Shown: positions 46,650 to 54,933 of the stretch, one piece after another
Layout: each line of letters begins with the position of its first letter
How positions within the stretch are numbered: the first letter of the stretch is position 1
Assembly: GCF_004912195.1 (NCBI RefSeq)
Contig: NZ_STGW01000002.1
Span: 341,276-405,275 of the forward strand
DNA length: 64,000 nucleotides
Reading direction: 5' to 3'
DNA from: Nocardioides caeni
GTDB lineage: Bacteria > Actinomycetota > Actinomycetes > Propionibacteriales > Nocardioidaceae
Program-made: the position numbers and the translations under genes
The notes under the pieces: generated by a model
Seen by the model: the letters and a program-made list of their open reading frames with translations, nothing else
Databases searched by the model: none
What the model was told of the DNA's origin: nothing

Positions 46650-46662
46650 CAGCCTTACCTAA
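46644..46662. promoter_or_regulatory. iron box (IdeR/DtxR) over the -10 element
   Basis: Read on the minus strand it is TTAGGTAAGGCTGACCATA, 15 of 19 matches to the consensus. It overlaps the -10 hexamer of the gene at 46711, the usual position for iron-dependent repression. Confidence 0.78.
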
Positions 46663-46710
46663 GTTCAGGTCGCATCGGGTCCGGGCCGGTGCCCCCACTG
46701 GAAGGCAACC

Positions 46711-48543
46711 ATGACCACCATCCTCAACGGTCGCCACGCACGTCGCGGTCTCGCCGGCGTCGCCGCTGCGGCTCTCGCCGGCGCCGCGCTCGCCTCGACC
46801 CCCGCTCCGGCCCGCGCCGGCCAGACGGGCGACGTCGACGGCACGGCCACGGCCTCCTGGGCCGTGAGCGAACTGGCACGCCACTACCGCATGGGGCTCG
46901 CCTCCCTGCGAACCGAGACCGGCGACGGCGCGACGTGCGTCGACGCGAACCCGGATGCGCTCGCCATGCCGACCCCGCAGCCACGCTGCTCGACGATCGA
47001 CTGGGCCGACGGCGAGGGCGGCGTCGACCCCGTCACCGGCGTCACCACGCTGAGCTACGACGGGCACTTCACGATCTGGGCGTCGACCGGCAACCAGTGG
47101 GTCCGCATCGCCGACCCGGAGTTCACCTTCGACTCGACCGGCACGGGCTCCGTGACCGCCGAGGTGTCCTACGGCACCACCACGGCCAGCACCTGGGTCG
47201 AGCCGCCGGTGGCCAAGCCCGGCAACGGCGAGCACCCCGGCGGCGCGCCGACGCGGGTCGAGATCGTCGACCTGCTCGCCAACCCGAACCCCACGCCGGG
47301 CGACGCGTCCTACGACGACTACCCCTACGCCAACGGCTTCTCGACCACCGTCGACGAGGGCACCACCACCTTCGCCAACCTGCGCGGCCTGTGGGCACCT
47401 GAGCTGGTCACCCACCTCGCAGGGCCTGACGGGGTCGCGGACGGCCAGGGGCCCGGCGCCAGCAGCGACGGCTTCGTCTACCACACGACGTTCCAGAACC
47501 TGGTCGACGGCAGCAGCCGCGTCCGCTACCCGGCGCCCTTCACGCTGACCGCCGAGGTGGCGGCGGCACAGACCGCAGTGAGCCTGTCGACCGACTCGAC
47601 CGGCATCAACGTGGGAGTCGAGGGCACCGGCTTCCTCAAGACCGCCCCCGGCGTCTATGTCTCGCTGCGTGAGTACGCCGCGGGCGACCCGGCCTACACC
47701 GGCGGCAGCGTCGGCGACATGGACGGTCCGACGGCCTGGGTCGGCACGGCACCCGGCGACCTCACCGGGACCCCTGCGGCCAACGCGATCATCGGCGACG
47801 ACGGCGCGTTCAGCACCAGCATCCACCTCGGACTCGACGACCTCGCCGCGCTGGACGCCGAGAAGCTCTACTCGGTCGTGACCCGCAAGGCCCACGGCCA
47901 GGGAACGATCCCTGCCAACGCCAGTCAGGTCACCGAGACGCCGGTCGACGCCTCCGAGCTCATCGCGCTCCGCGACTCCAAGTCGACCACCGGGTCCGCG
48001 CTGACGGCCCCGGTCGCGACGTACGGCGCCCCGGCGACCGTCACCGTCGACGTCGCCCAGGGCGGCGGCACGGTCTCGCTGGCCGGCATCGGGAACACCC
48101 CCCGGACTGCCGACGTGGTCGACGGCACGGCGACCTTCGCGCTGCCCGCAACGCTCGCGGTCGGCACCTACCCCCTGACCGCGACGACCTCGGGCGACGA
48201 CGCGACCTGGGGCACCACCGCCGCCGGCAGCCTGGTCGTCAAGAAGACCACCAGCCGCTTCACCGTGCTGAAGGCAGGCCCGGTGCCGACCACCAAGCGG
48301 ACCGGCCGGGCCCGGGTCACCCTCGCGACCGGCTCGGGCCACAAGGTCGCGGCGCGCGCGATCCTGACCCTCAAGAAGGGCAAGGTCACCCGCAAGGTCG
48401 CCGTCAACCTGCGCAACGGCACGGCGCTCGTGAACCTGCCGAAGCTCGCCAAGGGCAACTGGAGCGCGATCGTCACCTGGACGGGAAACGCCAACGTCGC
48501 CCGCCCGGCCTACCGGAAGATCGTCCTGCGGGTCACCCGCTGA
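46711..48543 (+). CDS. secreted HtaA-type heme-binding protein
   Basis: 610 residues: signal peptide (about 1-36), an HtaA-type domain in the first about 250 residues (begins ATASWAVSELARHYRMG; blocks FTIWASTGNQWVRIADPEF, GDASYDDYPYANGFST), a second beta domain (about 280-410; VSLSTDSTGINVGVEGTGF) and two Ig-like repeats at the C-terminus. Unlike the HtaA protein at 40212 there is no C-terminal transmembrane anchor, so it may be a released hemophore. Iron-box controlled. Confidence 0.8.
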   Translation: MTTILNGRHARRGLAGVAAAALAGAALASTPAPARAGQTGDVDGTATASWAVSELARHYRMGLASLRTETGDGATCVDANPDALAMPTPQPRCSTIDWADGEGGVDPVTGVTTLSYDGHFTIWASTGNQWVRIADPEFTFDSTGTGSVTAEVSYGTTTASTWVEPPVAKPGNGEHPGGAPTRVEIVDLLANPNPTPGDASYDDYPYANGFSTTVDEGTTTFANLRGLWAPELVTHLAGPDGVADGQGPGASSDGFVYHTTFQNLVDGSSRVRYPAPFTLTAEVAAAQTAVSLSTDSTGINVGVEGTGFLKTAPGVYVSLREYAAGDPAYTGGSVGDMDGPTAWVGTAPGDLTGTPAANAIIGDDGAFSTSIHLGLDDLAALDAEKLYSVVTRKAHGQGTIPANASQVTETPVDASELIALRDSKSTTGSALTAPVATYGAPATVTVDVAQGGGTVSLAGIGNTPRTADVVDGTATFALPATLAVGTYPLTATTSGDDATWGTTAAGSLVVKKTTSRFTVLKAGPVPTTKRTGRARVTLATGSGHKVAARAILTLKKGKVTRKVAVNLRNGTALVNLPKLAKGNWSAIVTWTGNANVARPAYRKIVLRVTR

Positions 48544-48569
48544 CGATCGAGCAGCACCACCAGCAACAC

Positions 48570-48603
48570 CCACGAGGGCGGGCCGGACGGCTCGCCCTCG
48601 TGG
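48570..48603. terminator. terminator-like hairpin between convergent genes
   Basis: Arms CCACGAGGGCG (48570-48580) and CGCCCTCGTGG (48593-48603) pair over 11 bp. It lies 26 nt behind the HtaA-type stop and 27 nt behind the acyl-CoA ligase stop on the other strand, so it may serve both; no U-tract. Confidence 0.6.
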
Positions 48604-48630
48604 CGTTCAGCCGGTGAAACGAGGTCCGGA

Positions 48631-50214
48631 TCAGACCACGACGTAGACGCGGTCCCGCTCACCCCGGCTCCACAGCAGGTCGGCGCCGACCTCGGTCCCC
48701 TGGGCGCGCAGCTCGCGCTTGAGGACCTTGTTGGTCGCGGTGGTGGGCAGCGTCGTGGCGATCCGCACGTGGCGTGGCCAGGCCTTCGCCGACAGGTCGG
48801 CCTGCTCGGCCAGGAACGCCGCAAAGCCCCCCGGTGTCAGCCCTGCCCCGTCGCGCAGCAGCAGCGCGACCATCAGCTGGTCGCCGACCCGTTCATCCGG
48901 GACGCCATAGACGGCCGCCTGCGAGATCGCCTCGTGGCGCAGCAGGAGCGCCTCGAGCGGTGCCGCCGCGAGGTTCTCGCCGTCGACGCGCAGCCAGTCG
49001 CTGGTGCGTCCGGCGAGATAGACGAAGCCCGCCTCGTCCCGGTAGGCCAGATCGCCCGACCAGTACATCCCGCCGTCGAGCCGCTCCGCCGTCGCCTGCT
49101 CATCGTTGTAGTAGCCACCGAAGAAGCCGGCGCCCTGGGTGTTGACGAGCTCCCCGACGGCGGCGTCGAGGTTGGTGATCCGCCCGCTCTCGTCGTACGT
49201 CGCACGCGGGCACTCGGTGCGGGTCTCGCGGTCATAGACCGCCACCCCGTCGAAGGGCACGCCGATCGAGCCCTGGGGCGTCTCCTCGTTGCGGGTGATG
49301 ATGATCGCGGTCTCCGTCGAGCCGAAGCCGTCCCAGACGGTGCAGCCGAAGCGCTCCGCGAACTCGACGATGTCGCGCTCGGCGGCCTCGTTGCCGAAGG
49401 CGACCCGCAACGGGTTGTCCGCATCGTCCTCCCTCGGCTCGGTCGCCAGGACGTAGGCCAGCGGCTTGCCGACGTAGTTGAGGTACGTCGCCCCGAAGCG
49501 CCGGACGTCGTCGAGGAAGTGCCGTGCGCTGAACTGGGCGAGGGCGAGCGCTGCGCCCGAGGCCGCCGCGACTGCGAAGCCCGCCAGCACGGCGTTGGAG
49601 TGGAAGAGCGGCATCGCGCAGTAGGCGACGTCATCGGGCGTCAGCTCGTACTTGTCGGCCAGCACCGTGCCGGACATGACCACCATGAAGTTCGCGACCT
49701 GCACCGCCTTGGGGTCCCCGCTGGTGCCCGAGGTGAAGATCAGCATGAACGTGTCCATGGCGCCGACGGTCGGGAACCCGTCGACCGTGCGCGGGGCGGC
49801 GGCGATGCGCTCGCTCCAGTCGTCGGTGTCGGTGTCGACGACGACCGCGCCGCCGAGGTCGAGGCCCGCGAGCAGGGCCGCATGGGCGCTGTCGGTGACG
49901 ACGACGCGGCAGTCACCGCGCCGGATGTCGGCGGCGAGCCCCTCCCCCCGTCGCGTCGTGTTGATGCCGACGCTGACATGGCCGCCCAACGCTCCGGCAG
50001 CAATGGCCATGGCCATCTCCGGCGTGTTCTCGAGCAGGATGCCGACATGGCCGGCAGCCCCCTCCGCGGACGCCATCAGGTCCTGCAGCACGTGCGCGCG
50101 GGCCGCGGACTCGGCCAGGAACTCGCGCCACGACCAGACCCGGTCGCCGTACTTCAGGCCGGGGGTGTCGCGCTCGAGGTGCGCGTGCAGCAGCCCATGG
50201 ACGGTGTCAGGCAC
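48631..50214 (-). CDS. AMP-dependent acyl-CoA synthetase (FadD type)
   Basis: 527 residues of the ANL superfamily: AMP-binding P-loop IFTSGTSGDPKAV, A5-like GFGSTETAI, A7/A8 region YWSGDLAYRDEAGFVYLAGRTSDWLRVDGEN, and the adenylation lysine near the C-terminus (TATNKVLKREL). It activates a carboxylic acid to acyl-CoA. The GTG overlaps the stop of the alpha/beta hydrolase gene by 8 bp, consistent with use of the acid released by that esterase. Confidence 0.88.
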   Translation of the reverse strand: MPDTVHGLLHAHLERDTPGLKYGDRVWSWREFLAESAARAHVLQDLMASAEGAAGHVGILLENTPEMAMAIAAGALGGHVSVGINTTRRGEGLAADIRRGDCRVVVTDSAHAALLAGLDLGGAVVVDTDTDDWSERIAAAPRTVDGFPTVGAMDTFMLIFTSGTSGDPKAVQVANFMVVMSGTVLADKYELTPDDVAYCAMPLFHSNAVLAGFAVAAASGAALALAQFSARHFLDDVRRFGATYLNYVGKPLAYVLATEPREDDADNPLRVAFGNEAAERDIVEFAERFGCTVWDGFGSTETAIIITRNEETPQGSIGVPFDGVAVYDRETRTECPRATYDESGRITNLDAAVGELVNTQGAGFFGGYYNDEQATAERLDGGMYWSGDLAYRDEAGFVYLAGRTSDWLRVDGENLAAAPLEALLLRHEAISQAAVYGVPDERVGDQLMVALLLRDGAGLTPGGFAAFLAEQADLSAKAWPRHVRIATTLPTTATNKVLKRELRAQGTEVGADLLWSRGERDRVYVVV

Positions 50215-51220
50215 GGGCCGCCTCCCGCTCCGTCTGCGCCAGGCCGAGCCGCTGCAGGAAGTGGATCGCGTGGCGCACGGCGGGCTCGTGGAAGGGCCTG
50301 CCGGCGAAGAGGTCGAAGTGGTCGCCGGGATAGTGGCGGACCTGGGCGCGACCGGCGAAGGCAGCCTTCATCGCGGCCTGCACGGGGGCTGAGCGGTCGA
50401 AGTCGGCGACCTGCACCAACCACGGGATGCCCCGCTCGGCCAGCACCGGAGCCGCCTTCGCCGGCTCGCGGCCGCCGAGCTCCATCACCACGTCCGCCGC
50501 GATCTCGTTGCGCCAGGTCGGCCCGGCGATGGCGAGGTAGTCCTCCAGCGCCCCCGGCACCGTGAGGGCGCCGACCTCGCCCGGACGGGCCACGACGGGG
50601 ATCATCGTCGGCCCGCGACCCAGGCGACGACGGGCGGCCGAGACCATGCCGCGCCCGGTCGAGGCGAGCAGCTGCGCGGGCGTGTGATGGCGCAGCGCGA
50701 GCCGGGCCGCGGCGAGGCCGTCGACGAGCGGGACCGCCGAGATGACCGCCACGACGTCGTCGCGCTCGGCCGCGACCGTGATGACGTGGCCGCCGCCGAG
50801 CGAGTCGCCCCAGAGCACGACCCGCTGCGGGTCGACCCCGGGCAGCTCCTTTGCGGCGTCGACCGCGGCGTTGAGGTCGGCCAGCTGGTCGGCCAGCGAC
50901 ACGACCTGCCGGTGCGCGCCCGGCGCGACGTCGGAGGCGCCGAAGCCGCGGTAGTCGAAGGTGACGGCGTGCAGGCCCGCCGCCGCGAAGCGCTCGGCGA
51001 ACTCGACCATGCCGGCGTCCTGGGTGCCGGCGAGGCCGTGGGCCAGGACGACGACCGGGGCGCCGGAGGTTTCGAGGGTCGCTGACGCTCGCACCTCAAG
51101 CACCGGCGGGCTCGCTGACGCTCGCACCTCAACCACCGGCTGATGGTGCGTGGCCGCGCAGCGCACGCCGCCCGAGCGGAAGTCGAAGGTGGTGCGGCGC
51201 ACCGGGGTGGAGGTGGTCAT
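50207..51220 (-). CDS. alpha/beta hydrolase (esterase) with inserted repeat peptide
   Basis: 337 residues: HGLAGTQDAGM oxyanion loop, nucleophile GDSLGGG, C-terminal GDHFDLF histidine. Residues about 29-51 consist of two near-identical blocks (VVEVRASASPP and VLEVRASATLETS) encoded by a duplicated 28-bp sequence of intergenic type (51079-51106 and 51112-51139), inserted in frame between the first strands. The fold may tolerate this loop. The ATG overlaps the TetR stop (ATGA). Expected to hydrolyse an ester, perhaps made by the monooxygenase encoded upstream. Confidence 0.83.
   Translation of the reverse strand: MTTSTPVRRTTFDFRSGGVRCAATHHQPVVEVRASASPPVLEVRASATLETSGAPVVVLAHGLAGTQDAGMVEFAERFAAAGLHAVTFDYRGFGASDVAPGAHRQVVSLADQLADLNAAVDAAKELPGVDPQRVVLWGDSLGGGHVITVAAERDDVVAVISAVPLVDGLAAARLALRHHTPAQLLASTGRGMVSAARRRLGRGPTMIPVVARPGEVGALTVPGALEDYLAIAGPTWRNEIAADVVMELGGREPAKAAPVLAERGIPWLVQVADFDRSAPVQAAMKAAFAGRAQVRHYPGDHFDLFAGRPFHEPAVRHAIHFLQRLGLAQTEREAARA
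51079..51139 (-). repeat. duplicated 28-bp repeat inside a coding sequence
   Basis: Two copies differing at one base, 33 bp apart (a multiple of three). The TCGCTGACGCTCGCACCTCA wording is like intergenic filler elsewhere in the window, not like the surrounding coding sequence. Confidence 0.7.
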
Positions 51221-51846
51221 GGCGTGCTCCCGTAGATGCTGGTGATCCAGAGATGGGTCAGGGCGTCGATGTGGTGGTCGCGCTCCGCGGTCCCGCCGAG
51301 CGCGTGCCGCTCGACGGCGTTGTCGTTGAGGTCGAGCAGGACGGCCGCCAGGGCGGCGGCGTCAGGGCCGGGCAGGGCGTGGCCGGCGGCCCGCTCACGC
51401 TCGATCATCTCGGCGACGAGGCGGGCGAAGTCGGCCCGCCCGGCATCCCACAGCTCGCGTACGCCGGGGCTGGTCGCGCGGGCCTCCAGGAGCGCCCGGT
51501 AGGTGTGCGGCGTGCGGTCGACGGAGTCGAAGAGCGTCGTGATGACCGCGCGGATCCGGCTGCGCGGATCCCCCTCGGCCTTGACCAGCAGGTCGGTGGC
51601 GTCGGAGGCGTCGTCATAGAGCTCGGCCATGAGGGCGAGCACGGCGGCCGCCTTGGACTCGAAGTAGAAGTAGAAGGCCGATCGGGTGACCCCGGCGCGC
51701 CGCGAGATCTCCGCGACGTTGACCTCCTCCAGCGTCTGCTCACGCAGCAGGGCGTCGAGCGCCTCGAGCAGCGCCGCCCGCCGCTGGTCGCCGCGGTTGA
51801 CGCTGCGACGGTCGACCATCCGAGCCCAGGGGCGTTCCTCGGTCAT
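51217..51846 (-). CDS. TetR-family regulator of the monooxygenase cluster
   Basis: 209 residues with an HTH of the form VNVAEISRRAGVTRSAFYFYF (about 40-60) and a C-terminal helical domain resembling EthR-like regulators. The ATG overlaps the monooxygenase stop and its stop overlaps the hydrolase start, so it is embedded in the operon. The palindromes in the divergent region at 53238-53280 are its likely operators. Confidence 0.86.
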   Translation of the reverse strand: MTEERPWARMVDRRSVNRGDQRRAALLEALDALLREQTLEEVNVAEISRRAGVTRSAFYFYFESKAAAVLALMAELYDDASDATDLLVKAEGDPRSRIRAVITTLFDSVDRTPHTYRALLEARATSPGVRELWDAGRADFARLVAEMIERERAAGHALPGPDAAALAAVLLDLNDNAVERHALGGTAERDHHIDALTHLWITSIYGSTP

Positions 51847-53189
51847 CGGGCCGCCGAGTCTGCGCGCACCATCCCGGCGGGGATCTCCTTGACCCGGATG
51901 TCGTGCTCGTAGATGAAGTAGTCGAGCTGCTGGGTGTGCCGGGGACGCTGCACCATGTGGCCGGTGTAGCGCTGCGTGTCCTCGTCGATGACCCGCTCCA
52001 TCTCGGCGATCGAGGGCGGCGCGTAGCGACCGACCAGCCAGGCCGCGATCATGCGGGTCTGGCACTCCACGAACGGGAACAGGGTCGGCGTGGCCTGCGC
52101 GAAGCCCACGAACGCCAGGTCGTCCATGCCCGGCTTGAAGACCCGCTTGTAGAGCCGGATGTCGTTGTCCGGGGCGCTGATGAGGTCGGGGTCGAAGAAC
52201 GGGAAGGTGATGTTGTAGCCCGTGGCGTAGATGATCACGTCGAAGTCCGCACTGGTGCCGTCCTCGAAGTGGACGGTCTCCCCGTCCAGCCGCACGACGT
52301 CCCCCTTCGGCGTCACGTCGCCGGACTTCAGCCGCAGCGGGAGCTCCCCCGACTGGGTCGGGTGTGCCTCGAAGAACTTGTGGTTGGGCTTGGGGAGGCC
52401 GTAGAGCGTGGGGTCGGAGGCGGTCATCACCTGACCCATCTGCATCGCCTTGCGCTGCCAGGACAAGGGCAGGTGGGGGGTGGTGCGGAAGTTCATGTCG
52501 GCCGCCTTGCCGTACATCAGCTTCGGCACGATCCACGCGCTGCTCCGCGTCGAGAGGGTGACCTGGTTGCGCATCGCCTTCTGCGACAGCTCGACGGTGA
52601 TGTCGGCGGCGCTGTTGCCGATCCCGATGACGAGGATCCGCTTGTCCATCAGGTGCAGCGGCGTCCACGGGTCGATGTAGGCATGGGAGTGGATGGTCTC
52701 CCCGGTGAACTCGCCCGGGAACTCCGCCGTGCGCGGGTCCCAGTGGTGCCCGTTCGCGACGAGCAGTACGTCGAAGCGGCGGGTCCCCGTGCGCTGGGTG
52801 TCCAGCTCCCACCCGCCACCGTCGGCCGCGTCGAGGCGGCGGGCACTCACGACACCGTTCTCGAACTCGATGTGCCGGCGGACGTCGAAGGCGTCGGCGT
52901 AGGCGTCGAGGTAGTCCTTGATCTGGGTGTGGTGCGGGAAGTCGGGATAGTCGTCGGGCATCGGGAAGTCCTTGAAGGACAGCTGGTGCTTCGAGGTGTC
53001 GATGTGCAGCGACCGGTAGGCGCTGCTGTGCCCGTTGGGGTTGCCGAACGCCCAGTTGCCACCGACGCGGTCCGAGGACTCGAAGGTCGCGAACTCGATG
53101 CCGTAGTCCACGAGCATCTTGCTCATCGTCAGGCCGCTGATGCCGGCACCGATGACGGCGACCCTCGGCATGTCGGTCGGTGCGCCCAC
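51843..53189 (-). CDS. flavin-containing monooxygenase (Baeyer-Villiger-like)
   Basis: 448 residues: FAD motif VIGAGISGL at the N-terminus, NADPH motif VIGIGNSAADI, and a BVMO/FMO-type fingerprint FTGETIHSHAYIDPW (F-x-G-x3-H-x3-Y) between them. NADPH- and O2-dependent oxygenation of a ketone or heteroatom. I chose the GTG at 53189 because GGAGG lies 5 nt upstream; the longest reading (53273) would run through the palindromes. First gene of the operon with TetR, hydrolase and acyl-CoA ligase. Confidence 0.86.
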   Translation of the reverse strand: MGAPTDMPRVAVIGAGISGLTMSKMLVDYGIEFATFESSDRVGGNWAFGNPNGHSSAYRSLHIDTSKHQLSFKDFPMPDDYPDFPHHTQIKDYLDAYADAFDVRRHIEFENGVVSARRLDAADGGGWELDTQRTGTRRFDVLLVANGHHWDPRTAEFPGEFTGETIHSHAYIDPWTPLHLMDKRILVIGIGNSAADITVELSQKAMRNQVTLSTRSSAWIVPKLMYGKAADMNFRTTPHLPLSWQRKAMQMGQVMTASDPTLYGLPKPNHKFFEAHPTQSGELPLRLKSGDVTPKGDVVRLDGETVHFEDGTSADFDVIIYATGYNITFPFFDPDLISAPDNDIRLYKRVFKPGMDDLAFVGFAQATPTLFPFVECQTRMIAAWLVGRYAPPSIAEMERVIDEDTQRYTGHMVQRPRHTQQLDYFIYEHDIRVKEIPAGMVRADSAAR

Positions 53190-53237
53190 CTGGTCCTCCT
53201 TCGCGTCACCTTTTCCGGTGAACCCTTGACAAGCCTG

Positions 53238-53253
53238 CGTGACGGGCGTCACG
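53238..53253. promoter_or_regulatory. palindrome 1 in the monooxygenase/SDR divergent region
   Basis: CGTGAC-gggc-GTCACG, perfect 6-bp arms, 49 nt upstream of the monooxygenase start. Possible operator. Confidence 0.45.
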
Positions 53254-53266
53254 TTAGGCGCACCGT

Positions 53267-53280
53267 TTGACATGTGTCAA
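53267..53280. promoter_or_regulatory. palindrome 2 in the monooxygenase/SDR divergent region
   Basis: TTGACA-tg-TGTCAA, perfect 6-bp arms with a 2-nt spacer, a typical TetR-type operator. It lies 30 nt upstream of the SDR start (53310) and also contains a TTGACA -35 match. Confidence 0.6.
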
Positions 53281-53309
53281 CTGAATCCGACGAACGTCAA
53301 GGAGCAGCA

Positions 53310-54041
53310 GTGAGCGAGCGAACCATCGTCGTCATCGGCGGAGCCTCGGGCATCGGCGCCGCGACCGCCGCGATGCTCCGCGGCGCCGGCCACCGGGTGG
53401 TGGTGGGCGACCTTGCGGGCACGTCAGCCGACACCGAGGTCGACGTGACCGACGAGGCCTCGGTGGAGGCGCTGTTCGCCTCGGTCGTCGCCGACGGCGG
53501 CTTCCACGGGATGGTCAACTGCGCCGGCACCAGCACCCTCAGCCGCGTCGTCGACCACGACGCCGCCGAGTGGCGACGGGTCGTCGACATCAGCCTCACC
53601 GGCGCCTTCCTCGCCCTCAAGCACGCCGGGCGGCACGTCGCGGACGGAGGCTCCCTGGTCAGCATCACCTCGCTCAACGCCCGTCAGCCCGGCAGCGGGA
53701 TGGCGGCGTACTGCGCGTCGAAGGCGGGGCTGGTGGCCCTCACCGAGGTCACCGCGCTCGAGCTGGCTCCGCGCCGGGTCCACGTCAACGCGGTCGCACC
53801 CGGCCTGGTCGTCACACCGCTCACCCAGCCGGCGATGGACATCCCCGGCATCCGCGAGGCCTACGTCGAGAACACCCCGCTCGGGCGCAGCGGCGAGCCG
53901 GACGAGATCGCCGCGGCGATCCGCTTCCTGCTCTCCGACGACGCGGCGTGGATCACCGGCGAGACCCTCGACATCAACGGAGGAGCCCACCTGATGCGTT
54001 ATCCCGACCTCGTGGGTCTCGTCGAGAAGGCCTTCTCATGA
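53310..54041 (+). CDS. short-chain dehydrogenase/reductase (SDR) 1
   Basis: 243 residues of the classical SDR family: cofactor motif GGASGIGA (TGxxxGxG type) near the N-terminus, NCAG, catalytic S in VSITS and Y-x3-K in AAYCASKAG. Substrate not identifiable; the divergent monooxygenase suggests an alcohol/ketone step. The GTG has GGAG 6 nt upstream. Its stop overlaps an ATGA at 54038-54041. Confidence 0.87.
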   Translation: MSERTIVVIGGASGIGAATAAMLRGAGHRVVVGDLAGTSADTEVDVTDEASVEALFASVVADGGFHGMVNCAGTSTLSRVVDHDAAEWRRVVDISLTGAFLALKHAGRHVADGGSLVSITSLNARQPGSGMAAYCASKAGLVALTEVTALELAPRRVHVNAVAPGLVVTPLTQPAMDIPGIREAYVENTPLGRSGEPDEIAAAIRFLLSDDAAWITGETLDINGGAHLMRYPDLVGLVEKAFS

Positions 54042-54144
54042 GCACCCCACGACGTTCTTCTCCTCCGCTTAGCGCCCCCGAACAACGCCGCGGGGACCCC
54101 GCAGGAGCACGCCCGTCAGCTCCCTGGAGGGTCGCTCCGCGATC

Positions 54145-54933
54145 GTGACGGGAGGCGGCTCCGGGATCGGCGCGGCGCTGACCCGCGCGCTGGTCGCGGC
54201 CGGCGCCCACGTCGTCGCCGCCGACGTCGACCTCCCGGCGGCGGAGAAGGTCGCGGCCGACGTCACCGGCCCCGGCTCGGCACGTGCCGCCCTGGTCGAC
54301 GTCACCGACGCCGCCGCGGTCGAGAGCCTCGTCGACGAGGTCGCGGGCGAGCACGCGCGCCTCGACCTGATGTTCAACAACGCCGGGATCAGCCTGCTCG
54401 GCGACGCCGAGTCGCTGACCCTGGACCACTGGGACCAGATCATCGACATCAACATCCGCGGCGTCGTCCACGGCGTGCACGCTGCCTATCCGCGGATGAT
54501 CGCCCAGGGCGGCGGCCACATCGTCAACACCGCCTCGGCCGGCGGGCTGATGGCGGCGGGACTGCTGACGTCCTACGTCATGACCAAGCACGCCGTCGTC
54601 GGGCTCTCCCTCGCCCTGCGGACCGAGGCCGCCTCGCGCAACGTCGGGGTGACCGCGATCTGCTCCGCCGCCGTCAACACGCCGATCCTCGACAAGGGCG
54701 AGCTGGGCCCGGTCCGCGGCCGCGACTACTTCCTCAAGGGCCAGGGCATCAAGCGGCCGGTCGACCCCGACGCGCTGGCCCGCAAGGTCCTCGACGCGGT
54801 CCGAGCCAACCGGCCACTGGTCGTCGAGCCGGTGCAGGCCCGGATCGCCTGGCGCCTCGGCCGCCTGGCGCCCGGCTTCATCCTCAGGTCCGGGACGAAG
54901 TTCGTGGAGAGGCAGCGCGCCGCCGCTGGCTGA
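54145..54933 (+). CDS. short-chain dehydrogenase/reductase (SDR) 2, abnormal start
   Basis: SDR with TGGGSGIG, NNAG, S-Y-K residues (NTASAGG; SYVMTKHAV) and a hydrophobic C-terminal region. The first in-frame standard start is the GTG at 54145, but it would delete the first beta strand of the Rossmann fold. The expected beginning (SSLEGRSAIVTGGG) is encoded from 54118, and an AGGAG (54103-54107) sits 7 nt before the codon GTC at 54115, exactly where a GTG start would be expected. A stop (TAG 54070) closes the frame upstream. Probably a mutated or misread start codon. Confidence 0.75.
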   Translation: MTGGGSGIGAALTRALVAAGAHVVAADVDLPAAEKVAADVTGPGSARAALVDVTDAAAVESLVDEVAGEHARLDLMFNNAGISLLGDAESLTLDHWDQIIDINIRGVVHGVHAAYPRMIAQGGGHIVNTASAGGLMAAGLLTSYVMTKHAVVGLSLALRTEAASRNVGVTAICSAAVNTPILDKGELGPVRGRDYFLKGQGIKRPVDPDALARKVLDAVRANRPLVVEPVQARIAWRLGRLAPGFILRSGTKFVERQRAAAG

